21,906 nucleotides of DNA from NCBI GenBank assembly GCA_045630265.1, contig JAZQSV010000042.1, forward strand, positions 1 through 21,906. Direction: 5' to 3'. This document shows, piece by piece, positions 7,833 to 14,766 of the stretch (positions are counted from its first letter, which is position 1; each line of letters begins with the position of its first letter). The notes beneath the pieces were generated by a model. That model was not told where the DNA came from. It did no database searches and saw only the letters and a list, made by a program, of their open reading frames with translations. A program made the position numbers and the translations under genes. The stretch is from UMGS1279 sp045630265 (lineage in GTDB: Bacteria; Bacillota; Clostridia; Oscillospirales; Acutalibacteraceae).

Positions 7833-8108
7833 TAGGGTAGATCAACATACCCGAACCCGCCTCAAAGCGGCATATTTTGTCGCTTTTTGCCCATTTAATT
7901 CTTGTAATGCGAAAGCATTACCGCGCCTTAACTGAACAAAAATCACACAAAATCTCCTCACCTTGAGGTCGAAGATTTTTAAAAGAGAGGATTTTTGTTC
8001 TATCAAGGCAAAAACGCAGTAAATCCTTTCGGATTTACGAGTATTTTAACAAAGATAGAGCGAAAATCCGCCTTTTAAAAACGAGTTCGGATATATCGCT
8101 CTACCCTA
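7833..8108. repeat. 276-bp nested palindromic element (MITE-like) between argG and argH
   Basis: The ends are inverted copies: TAGGGTAGA (7833-7841) and TCTACCCTA (8100-8108), with similarity continuing to CCGAAC/GTTCGG. Further in, each arm holds its own hairpin: GTAATGC-GAAA-GCATTAC (7904-7921) and GTAAATCC-TTTC-GGATTTAC (8019-8038). Then come perfect 11-base inverted repeats GAACAAAAATC (7934-7944) and GATTTTTGTTC (7990-8000). The tip is AAAATCT/AGATTTT (7949-7955, 7973-7979) with CCTCA/TGAGG inside. The ends begin and finish with TA, as in elements moved by IS630/mariner-type transposases. No reading frame is credible in it. It fills the 339-bp argG-argH gap and would be transcribed with the operon. 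The 54 bases on its left hold the argH ribosome binding site and a small hairpin (GGGT..GAGAA/TTCTC..ACCC, 7812-7832). Confidence 0.75.
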
Positions 8109-8117
8109 CTTTAAATC

Positions 8118-9347
8118 TTATTTAAGTCCGTTCTTTTTCTTCATTTTAGCGTAAACCTTTGTAGGAAGTCCATAAAGGTTTATAAAGCCGGCCGAATCCT
8201 TTTGGTCGTAAACTTCATCCTCGTCAAAGGTGGCAATTTCGGGGTCATAGAGTGAATAAGGAGAAGTAACACCCGCATTTATCATATTACCCTTATAAAG
8301 CTTAAGCTTTACATCACCGGTAACAGTTTCCTGAGTAGTTTTTACAAAGGAAAGAATTGCCTTTGTAAGGGGTGTAAACCACTGTGCGTTGTAAACAAGT
8401 TCGGCAAGTTTTTGGGCAACAAGAGATTTATAATGTGCGGTTTCTTTGTCAAGGCAAATGCTTTCAAGCACTGAATGTGCCTTGTAGAGAATTGCGCCGC
8501 CGGGAGTTTCGTAAACGCCGCGACATTTCATACCCACAAGTCTATTCTCCACAATATCAAGAAGTCCTATTCCATTTTCACCGCCAAGCTTATTTAAATA
8601 TGTAACAAGCTCGGTAGCGCCCATTTCCTTGCCGTCTACTGCAGTACAAATACCCTTTTCAAAATGAAGAGAAACGTAGGTTGGCTTATCGGGTGCCATT
8701 TCGGGAGAAACGCCCATCTCCAAAAATCCGGGCTTATTATAGGTGGGCTCATTTGCGGGGTCCTCCAAATCGAGACCCTCGTGAGATAGGTGCCAAATGT
8801 TTTTATCCTTAGAATAGTTGGTTTCGCGATTTATTTTAAGGGGAACGTTATGCGCCTCGGCGTAGTCAATTTCCTCCTCACGTGATTTAATATCCCACTC
8901 CCTCCAAGGTGCGATAATGGGCATATCGGGCGCAAAGGCCTTAATGGCAAGTTCAAAACGAACCTGGTCATTACCCTTACCGGTACAGCCGTGGCAAATA
9001 GCGTCGGCTCCCTCTTCTAAAGCTATCTCAGCAATCCTTTTAGCAATGGGAGGACGTGCAAATGCAGTACCTAACATATAATCCTCATAAAGGGCGCCCG
9101 CTTGAACGCAGGGGAAAACGTAATCGGTTAAAAATTCCTCGGTTAAATCCTCAACATAGAGTTTAGAAGCGCCTGTTTTAAGTGCCTTTTCCTCAAGGCC
9201 CTCAAGCTCATCCGCCTGACCCACGTTACCCGAAACGGCAATAACCTCACAATTATTATAGTTTTCCTTAAGCCAAGGAATAATAATTGAGGTATCAAGT
9301 CCGCCCGAATATGCTAAAACAACCTTCTTAATATTTTCTTTATTCAT
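8118..9347 (-). CDS. argG: argininosuccinate synthase
   Basis: Joins citrulline and aspartate using ATP to give argininosuccinate, which ArgH then cleaves. The 409 residues fit the short bacterial type (about 400). The N-type ATP pyrophosphatase P-loop YSGGLDTS is at 13-20; CHGCTGKGNDQVRFE and the C-terminal YDPEIATFDEDEVYDQKD are family features. GGAGAGG lies about six bases before the ATG. First gene of the argG-argH-argF operon, with a consensus promoter 48 bp upstream. Confidence 0.96.
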   Translation of the reverse strand: MNKENIKKVVLAYSGGLDTSIIIPWLKENYNNCEVIAVSGNVGQADELEGLEEKALKTGASKLYVEDLTEEFLTDYVFPCVQAGALYEDYMLGTAFARPPIAKRIAEIALEEGADAICHGCTGKGNDQVRFELAIKAFAPDMPIIAPWREWDIKSREEEIDYAEAHNVPLKINRETNYSKDKNIWHLSHEGLDLEDPANEPTYNKPGFLEMGVSPEMAPDKPTYVSLHFEKGICTAVDGKEMGATELVTYLNKLGGENGIGLLDIVENRLVGMKCRGVYETPGGAILYKAHSVLESICLDKETAHYKSLVAQKLAELVYNAQWFTPLTKAILSFVKTTQETVTGDVKLKLYKGNMINAGVTSPYSLYDPEIATFDEDEVYDQKDSAGFINLYGLPTKVYAKMKKKNGLK

Positions 9348-9378
9348 TTTTTGCCTCTCCTTCGAAATATGCAGGTTT

Positions 9379-9411
9379 TATGCTCAATATGCATATTATA
9401 TTCACTTTTCA
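9379..9411. promoter_or_regulatory. possible ArgR half-sites overlapping the argG -10
   Basis: On the minus strand the sequence GTGAATATAATATGCATATTGAGCAT contains TGAAT and ATGCA half-sites typical of ARG boxes, but with five bases between them instead of four. They overlap the -10 box of argG, where a repressor would block transcription. Weak on its own; supported by a better box at 9535-9552. Confidence 0.35.
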
Positions 9412-9423
9412 TTCATTTGTCAA
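9395..9423 (-). promoter_or_regulatory. promoter of the argGHF operon
   Basis: A perfect consensus on the minus strand: -35 TTGACA (9418-9423), 17-bp spacer, -10 TATAAT (9395-9400). A promoter this strong before a biosynthetic operon is expected to need repression. The 9424-9534 interval is AT-rich with nothing else I can name. Confidence 0.88.
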
Positions 9424-9523
9424 GTATAAAATGAATATTTTTTAAATAAAGCAAAAACTTTTGTAATAATAGACAAAAAGCAACTATTTTTAAGTTAATT
9501 TATTTCCTATTTTAATTTTTAAT

Positions 9524-9556
9524 GTTGCATTTTTATTGAATAAATATGCAAAAATT
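9524..9556. promoter_or_regulatory. candidate ArgR operator (ARG box) in the argG-dus intergenic region
   Basis: ATTGAATAAATATGCAAA (9535-9552) fits the ARG-box pattern TGAAT-4-ATTCA with one mismatch (ATGCA). An overlapping TTGCATTTTTATTGA precedes it and an ATTCA follows it, so half-sites are clustered. It is about 115 bp upstream of the argG -35, and near the -35 of the divergent dus gene. No argR gene is in the window. Confidence 0.45.
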
Positions 9557-9576
9557 CATCTAGAGCAACCAAAATC

Positions 9577-9606
9577 TTGACAGTCGCCCCCAAAAGGGGT
9601 TATAAT
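9577..9606 (+). promoter_or_regulatory. promoter of the dus gene
   Basis: -35 TTGACA (9577-9582), 18-bp spacer, -10 TATAAT (9601-9606), both perfect. The spacer contains the palindrome CCCCAAAAGGGG. Confidence 0.85.
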
Positions 9607-9637
9607 TACCTTGTAAAACACCTTAAGGGGTGAAATA

Positions 9638-10603
9638 GTGAAAATAGGAAATTTTGAAATAAACGGCTTTGCGGCCCTGGCGCCAATGGCAGGGGTGGCC
9701 GACCGAGCAATGCGTGAAATATGTATATCCCACGGTGCCGCCTTTTGTGTTGGGGAGCTTACAAGCGCTAAGGGCGTTAGTATGGGCGACAATAAGTCCA
9801 AAACTCTGCTAACCTGTACCGAAAGGGAAAGGCCTATGGCAAGTCAGATTTTTGGCGGTGCGCCAGACACAATGGCCGAGGCAGCCAGGGTTGCCGAAAG
9901 TTTTGCTCCCGATTTTATTGATATAAATATGGGCTGTCCCGCCCCTAAGGTTATTTCTTCGGGCGGCGGCAGTGCAATACTTAAAAGTCCCAAACTCGCG
10001 GGGGAAATTGTAAAGGCGGTTGTAAATGCCACCAAGCTTCCCATAACGGTTAAAATACGCTCGGGTTGGGATGAAAACAGTATAAACGCCACCGAGGTTG
10101 CAAGGATAGTTGAAGCAAACGGTGCAGCGGCCATTACCGTTCACGGAAGAACAAGGGCACAAATGTACGCCCCCAGCGCCGACTGGGATATAATTAAAAA
10201 GGTTAAAGAATCGGTTAAAATTCCTGTAATTGGTAACGGTGATATTGTGTCGGCCGACGATGCAAAAAGAATGTACGAGCATACGGGGTGCGATATGGTT
10301 ATGGTGGGCCGTGCGGCTATGGGCAGGCCTTGGCTTTTTGCTCAAATAAATTCCCTGCTTTCAAAGGGCAAAGAGCTTCCCGACCCTCCCCTTTCGGTTA
10401 AAATGGAAACACTTTTAAAACAAATAAAGCTAATGCTTAAATACAAAGACCCGCACAACGCTATTTTAGAGTCAAGAAAACATACCGCTTGGTACATGCA
10501 CGGTCTTAAAGGCGCCACTAAGGTAAGAAAAATGTGCAGCGAAATATCTTCCCTTGATGACGTGGAAAAAATTATTGAAATAGCGCTGGAAATGAATAGG
10601 TAA
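9638..10603 (+). CDS. dusB: tRNA-dihydrouridine synthase, DusB/NifR3 type
   Basis: FMN enzyme that reduces specific uridines in the D-loop of tRNA. The 321-residue TIM barrel shows APMAGVADRAMR at the N-terminus (15-26), DINMGCPAPKV with the catalytic Cys100, ITVKIRSGW (K139), ITVHGRTR (H169), and the FMN-phosphate motifs IPVIGNGDI (195-203) and DMVMVGRAAMGRPW (219-232). The start is a GTG at 9638 with AAGGGGTG upstream (9625-9632). It is alone in its transcription unit. Which Dus subfamily (B or a Gram-positive Dus1/2) it belongs to would need a tree. Confidence 0.92.
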   Translation: MKIGNFEINGFAALAPMAGVADRAMREICISHGAAFCVGELTSAKGVSMGDNKSKTLLTCTERERPMASQIFGGAPDTMAEAARVAESFAPDFIDINMGCPAPKVISSGGGSAILKSPKLAGEIVKAVVNATKLPITVKIRSGWDENSINATEVARIVEANGAAAITVHGRTRAQMYAPSADWDIIKKVKESVKIPVIGNGDIVSADDAKRMYEHTGCDMVMVGRAAMGRPWLFAQINSLLSKGKELPDPPLSVKMETLLKQIKLMLKYKDPHNAILESRKHTAWYMHGLKGATKVRKMCSEISSLDDVEKIIEIALEMNR

Positions 10604-10609
10604 AAGAAG

Positions 10610-10645
10610 AAACGCTTAAACTCAAAAGTGAGTTTAAGCGTTTTT
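10610..10645. terminator. terminator after dus, probably shared with the lipoprotein gene
   Basis: A 15-bp perfect stem (AAACGCTTAAACTCA, 10610-10624, with its complement at 10629-10643) has a four-base loop and TTTTT on the plus strand. On the minus strand it is followed by GTTTCTTCTTTT, so it may also stop the converging lipoprotein transcript. Confidence 0.85.
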
Positions 10646-10653
10646 AAAATATT

Positions 10654-11574
10654 CTAATGATTTCTTATTATAAAATCATATTTTCTATCTGCATATGGAA
10701 TGTCTTCTGATTCGCCCAGATTCACTTGGGTTCTATATTCTCCTGGTTCGTTTATTTTAAATGTAAATTCATATATAAGTCTATAATCACTAAAGTCATT
10801 TTCGGCTAAAATGGAACTATCCTGCTTTACAACCTCATTGGTCATTTTTATCCACATACCATGTTTGAAGCCGCTTTCGGAGATAATATCACCCTTTTCA
10901 GTTACGGGAAGAGCGTAATATTTTTCTTCTATAATATCTAAAGGATACGGTGTACCTACTTCATTGGTATATTTATAAAGAGTAATAGTAGGAGTTATAG
11001 TAATATCATTCTCTTCCGTTTTCATCCATATCCTTTCGGTTATCACCTGTCCCAAACTGAAAAAACTAGCATTAACTTCATTATATGTGGTTTTCTCAAA
11101 GCCGCATTCAACACAAGCTTTAACAGGTTCACCATTATAATATATATGTTCAACAGTAATAGGCCTACCATTCTGATAATATTCTGCGTCTCCACACTTA
11201 GAGCACACAAGAGGCGAAGTGCAAGAAGCTTTAGAATAATCATGAACACATGTACTTGCAATAACCGAGGGTTTAAAAAGCAGTTTGATTCCGCTTTCAA
11301 GCTCATTGCTAGAAACTATAGCGGTATTATCTACCGATGAAACGGGAGTTTCCTTTGAAGTAACCGGTCCCGGTTGTGATGAAATAGTAGTTATTGTTGT
11401 ATTTTCCGACTCTACCGACGCGGTACCACTTGTATTTTCTATGGAAGTAATTTCTTCCGACGAACCATTTAAAACGGAGGAAAGGTTTTCGGCGGCGGTA
11501 TCCTTATCTTTACCACAACCCACAAAAGAAAAAACCAAAACAACCGATAAAACTAAACCCATAAACTTTTTCAT
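10654..11574 (-). CDS. lipoprotein with cysteine-knuckle (CxxCG) region, function unknown
   Basis: I do not recognise a named family. The 306 residues start with a lipoprotein signal (hydrophobic 5-18, then FVGC with Cys20 as the likely lipidated residue; Phe at -3 is unusual). A Ser/Thr-rich, low-complexity linker runs from about 30 to 95. Next come cysteine/histidine knuckles: C109, H111, C118, C124-C127, H143, C154-C157, in the CT.P..C..CG...H...C..CG style often seen in secreted clostridial proteins, perhaps metal-binding. The last 130 residues look like a beta-rich domain. GGAGGA precedes the ATG. It is likely anchored outside the membrane. Terminators with almost the same stem lie on both sides of it. 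Confidence 0.75.
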   Translation of the reverse strand: MKKFMGLVLSVVLVFSFVGCGKDKDTAAENLSSVLNGSSEEITSIENTSGTASVESENTTITTISSQPGPVTSKETPVSSVDNTAIVSSNELESGIKLLFKPSVIASTCVHDYSKASCTSPLVCSKCGDAEYYQNGRPITVEHIYYNGEPVKACVECGFEKTTYNEVNASFFSLGQVITERIWMKTEENDITITPTITLYKYTNEVGTPYPLDIIEEKYYALPVTEKGDIISESGFKHGMWIKMTNEVVKQDSSILAENDFSDYRLIYEFTFKINEPGEYRTQVNLGESEDIPYADRKYDFIIRNH

Positions 11575-11613
11575 TTTGTTTCCTCCTAAAAACTCAATAA
11601 TTTAATATAAAAT

Positions 11614-11650
11614 AAAACGCTTAACCTTCGCGCAGAAAGTTAAGCGTTTT
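11614..11650 (-). terminator. terminator after the ireB / 94-residue-protein unit
   Basis: A 12-bp stem (AAAACGCTTAAC, 11614-11625 on plus, with GTTAAGCGTTTT, 11639-11650) lies just after the 94-residue gene's stop. On the minus strand it is followed by ATTTTATATT. On plus it is followed by TT, so it could work both ways. Confidence 0.75.
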
Positions 11651-11653
11651 TTG

Positions 11654-11938
11654 TTAGTTTGCTTTAAGTGCCCTGTCAAGCCAGATGGATGCAATATCCA
11701 TAGCGTTATAGAGGCCTCGTTTTTCGCTGTTCTTTTCAATCCTCTCCAAAATCGGGATTTTGGGGTCGGTGCGCATGAGCTGGATTTGAATTTTATCGGG
11801 AACCTGTTCGCCATCCTGCTCCTTATAGCTTAAAATTTGGAGCATACACACGTATTCGTCCGACATATTGCCATAGTAAATTGTATTGCCACCCCTTACA
11901 AGCGGGCGGCCCTTATAGGTCAGAAACTGTTCTGCCAT
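11654..11938 (-). CDS. conserved hypothetical protein of Clostridia, 94 residues
   Basis: A small soluble protein with no signal peptide or membrane segment. The N-terminus is MAEQFLTYKGRPLVRGGNTI, followed by YYGNMSDEYVCMLQIL, with a lysine/glutamate-rich middle and a helical C-terminus (NAMDIASIWLDRAL). I recall similar sequences in many Clostridia but no known function. It lies 20 bp downstream of ireB and ahead of a terminator, so it is co-transcribed with ireB and may work in the same process; that is guilt by association only. Confidence 0.75.
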   Translation of the reverse strand: MAEQFLTYKGRPLVRGGNTIYYGNMSDEYVCMLQILSYKEQDGEQVPDKIQIQLMRTDPKIPILERIEKNSEKRGLYNAMDIASIWLDRALKAN

Positions 11939-11958
11939 TTTTTCACCGTCTTTCCAAA

Positions 11959-12204
11959 CTAATTTGTCATATAAAACTTTACAAGAGATTGAAGCAAATC
12001 GTCCCTATCAATTTTCCTTATAAGATTACGGGCGTTTTTATGCGTGGTGATATAGGTCGGGTCCTCAGACAAAATGTCCCCAACAATTTGGTTAATAGGA
12101 TTATATCCCTTTTCCTTTAAAGCATTATAAACCGTTAGCAAAATTTCCCTAATTTCACGGTCGCGGTCGTTGCCTATTGAAAAGGTCATAGTCTTATCAA
12201 GCAT
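11959..12204 (-). CDS. ireB: IreB-family regulatory phosphoprotein (UPF0297, DUF965; YrzL)
   Basis: The 81 residues match this small family closely. TVYNALKEKGYNPINQIVGDILSEDP, split here as LKEKGYNPINQIVGD and LSEDPTYI, and HKNARNLIRKIDRDDLLQSLV are the family core. In Enterococcus faecalis IreB is phosphorylated on N-terminal threonines by the PASTA kinase IreK and tunes cephalosporin resistance and envelope homeostasis; here the matching threonines are T5 and T7. GGGGAG lies about eight bases before the ATG. In many Firmicutes ireB sits with ruvX; here the partner is the 94-residue protein instead. Confidence 0.92.
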   Translation of the reverse strand: MLDKTMTFSIGNDRDREIREILLTVYNALKEKGYNPINQIVGDILSEDPTYITTHKNARNLIRKIDRDDLLQSLVKFYMTN

Positions 12205-12239
12205 AATAACATCTCCCCACCTTAAGATTTACACTATTT

Positions 12240-12268
12240 ATTTTATACTATAATACGGCGTTTTTCAA
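12240..12268 (-). promoter_or_regulatory. promoter of the ireB unit
   Basis: On the minus strand: -35 TTGAAA (12263-12268), 17-bp spacer, -10 TAAAAT (12240-12245). It is 36 bp ahead of the start codon. Confidence 0.65.
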
Positions 12269-12284
12269 GTATTATATCAAAACT

Positions 12285-12341
12285 TTTTTGCAAAAAGTAC
12301 GGACAAGGTTGGAAAATTCGCGCTTTTTCGACCCTTGTCCG
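12285..12341 (-). terminator. terminator of pheST
   Basis: CGGACAAGG and CCTTGTCCG (12300-12308/9 and 12333-12341) pair around an A/T-rich inner region. On the minus strand the stem is followed by TACTTTTTGC. It lies 16 bp after the pheT stop. Confidence 0.75.
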
Positions 12342-12357
12342 CAATATTTTTATAATT

Positions 12358-14748
12358 TTATCTTCTAAGCTCTGCACCGGCAGCCGCTAACTTCTTTATT
12401 ACCTTGTTCATAACGGTTTCAACCATTTCTTCTGTCATAGTTGATTCTTTAGAACGAAGTGTAAGGTTAAAGGCAACGCTCTTTTTACCACTTGGAATTT
12501 GCTCACCCTCATAAATATCGAAAAGGGCAACCTTCTCCAAGGTTTTGCCTGCGGCTTTTTCAATAATCTCAATTAAATCACCAATAGGCATTTCTCTGTC
12601 ACAAAGCATTGCAAGGTCGCGGTTTACTGCGGGGAATTTAGGAAGCGGCTCGTAAATTACAAGCGGCTTCTCATTTTCCATTAGCTTATCAAGGTAAATT
12701 TCCGCCACGTAAACCCTACCGTCAACATCGTACTTATCGGCAGCTTCGGGGTGTACCTCACCAAATACTGCAACCGTTTCACCGCCAAGAGTAGCTTTAG
12801 CACTGCGACCGGGATGGAGATAACCCTCCTCTACCCTTTCGTATTTTACCTTTACTCCGCAAACGGACATTACCTGCTCTACAAGTCCTTTAAGGGTAAA
12901 GAAATCTTCTGTTTCACCGAATGCGCCAAGGCAAAGGGTTTTAAGCTCTAAGGGTTGCTCGGTAAGGGGAAGTGCCTTTGGAACAAACCTTTTAGAAATT
13001 TCAAAAAACCTTGCCGCAGGAATTTTGCGGTTAATATTTGTAGAAACAACAGTAAGCATTGAACTTACAAGCTGTGTTCTCATAGCGCTGTACTCGTCGC
13101 CAAGCGGGTTTTTAATGTAAACTATCTTTCTTCTTTCATCATCCTCAGAAAGATTCAAGGTATCAATAGCATTCTTGGAAATAAAGGAATAGGTAGCAAT
13201 TTCGTACATTCCGTTAGCAATAAGAAGATTTTTAATCTCGTCTTCTGCTGCTCTTTCCTTTGTAACTGTACCGCGAAGCACCTTGGCATTCATAGGTGTT
13301 CCCACAATATGGTCATAGCCGTAAATTCGCATAACCTCTTCGGCAATATCAGCCATAAACTCAATATCATCCCTAAAGGACGGGATAATACTGTGTAGAG
13401 TATCGCCCTCCAGCTTAGTGGGAATATGCAAGCTATTAAGAATTTCGCACATTTTTTCTCCCGAAATTTCTACACCGAGAAGTCCGCAAACGCGGGTAAC
13501 CGAGGTATCAAGCTTTCGCTCGGTGGGAAGTCCGTTATTGCAATCAATAACACCCTCAACTATCTCACCTGCTCCGAGCTCATCAATAAGGGCAAGTGCT
13601 CGGTTAGAGGCAAATTCAGTGTTCATAATATCGGTGCCGCGCTCAAATCTGGCGCTTGATTCGGTACGAATACCAAGTGTCCTTGCAGTGCGGCGAACAC
13701 TATCTCTTTTAAACTTGGCAGACTCCAAGAAAAGTTCGGTTGTATCATCCTTAATTTCGCTATTAAGACCGCCCATAATACCTGCAAGGCAGGATGGCTC
13801 ACTAGCGTCGGCAATAACAAGCATAGAGCTGTTTAAGGTGTGCTCCTTACCGTCAAGGGTGGTCATTGCTTCGCCATCGGCAGCGTTTCTAACTATAATC
13901 TTACCGCCCTTAATATCCCGATAGTCAAATGCGTGTAACGGCTGACCTGTTTCAAGCATTACAAAGTTTGTAATATCAACAATGTTGTTAATAGGACGCA
14001 TGCCCGAAGCCATAAGCGCACGCTTTAGCCAGTCGGGAGAATCGCCAAGTTTAATGTTTTTAACATACCTTCCCACATACCTTGGGCACAGCTCAAAGTT
14101 TTTAACCTCTACGCTGATCTTCTCGTTTATATCGCCTGCCACTGTTTTATATGTCACGTTAGGAAGCTTAAACTCCGTTCCAAGCACAACGCCAATTTCC
14201 CTTGCAATACCAAGCATACTCTGACAGTCGGGGCGGTTGGCAGTAATCTTAAAGTCAATAATCCAGTCGTTAAGACCTAAAACCTCACGCATATCGGTAC
14301 CGGGAGCGGGCTCGCCCTTTAAAATCATAATACCGTGAACAGAAGCGCCCTCGTACATTTCCTCGGTAACCAAAAGCTCTTCACCGCTACAAAGCATACC
14401 ATTTGAAACTACGCCTCTAAGCTTACCGCTTTTGATGTTCATTCCGTTAGGAAGATAGGAATTATGAAGCGCCGCAGGAACATATGCTCCCTCAAAAACG
14501 TTATCGGCACCTGTTACAATCTGTACCGGCTCATCCCCACCTACGTCAATTTGGCAAACAAGCAGGTGGTCAGAGTCTTCGTGGGGGGTAATTTTAAGTA
14601 TTTTACCTACTACAACGTTTTGCATACTATCGGCGGTGTTTATGGCCTCTTCAACCTCAAATCCCGCCATAACCATACGGTCACAAAGCTCGGTAGGTTC
14701 TACGTTTATTTGAACGTAATTTTTAAGCTGATTTAAAGATACTTTCAT
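12358..14748 (-). CDS. pheT: phenylalanine--tRNA ligase, beta subunit
   Basis: The 796 residues are the usual length for bacterial PheT. The order is: an N-terminal SLNQLKNYV segment, the EMAP/OB tRNA-binding domain (about 40-150, with VVGKILKITPHEDSDHLLVC around 46-65), the B3/B4 editing region (about 210-390, including DITNFVMLETGQPLHAFDY), B5 (about 400-475), the catalytic-like core with RFFEISKRF, and the C-terminal ferredoxin-fold anticodon-binding domain (KFPAVNRDLAMLCDREMPIG to the end). It pairs with PheS as an alpha2-beta2 enzyme charging tRNA-Phe. AAAGGTGGG lies about eight bases before the ATG, 18 bp after pheS. Confidence 0.96.
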   Translation of the reverse strand: MKVSLNQLKNYVQINVEPTELCDRMVMAGFEVEEAINTADSMQNVVVGKILKITPHEDSDHLLVCQIDVGGDEPVQIVTGADNVFEGAYVPAALHNSYLPNGMNIKSGKLRGVVSNGMLCSGEELLVTEEMYEGASVHGIMILKGEPAPGTDMREVLGLNDWIIDFKITANRPDCQSMLGIAREIGVVLGTEFKLPNVTYKTVAGDINEKISVEVKNFELCPRYVGRYVKNIKLGDSPDWLKRALMASGMRPINNIVDITNFVMLETGQPLHAFDYRDIKGGKIIVRNAADGEAMTTLDGKEHTLNSSMLVIADASEPSCLAGIMGGLNSEIKDDTTELFLESAKFKRDSVRRTARTLGIRTESSARFERGTDIMNTEFASNRALALIDELGAGEIVEGVIDCNNGLPTERKLDTSVTRVCGLLGVEISGEKMCEILNSLHIPTKLEGDTLHSIIPSFRDDIEFMADIAEEVMRIYGYDHIVGTPMNAKVLRGTVTKERAAEDEIKNLLIANGMYEIATYSFISKNAIDTLNLSEDDERRKIVYIKNPLGDEYSAMRTQLVSSMLTVVSTNINRKIPAARFFEISKRFVPKALPLTEQPLELKTLCLGAFGETEDFFTLKGLVEQVMSVCGVKVKYERVEEGYLHPGRSAKATLGGETVAVFGEVHPEAADKYDVDGRVYVAEIYLDKLMENEKPLVIYEPLPKFPAVNRDLAMLCDREMPIGDLIEIIEKAAGKTLEKVALFDIYEGEQIPSGKKSVAFNLTLRSKESTMTEEMVETVMNKVIKKLAAAGAELRR

Positions 14749-14766
14749 TTTTAAAACCCACCTTTC

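Noticed and set aside
7833..8108. The palindromic element as a CRISPR array, riboswitch or ordinary terminator
   Set aside because: There are no evenly spaced direct repeats, and no T-run after a compact stem; the symmetry spans the whole element, which fits an inverted-repeat mobile element better.
9809..10345. Long minus-strand open frames inside the dus gene (178 and 96 residues)
   Set aside because: Shadows of a well-conserved plus-strand gene, with no ribosome binding site or recognisable domain.
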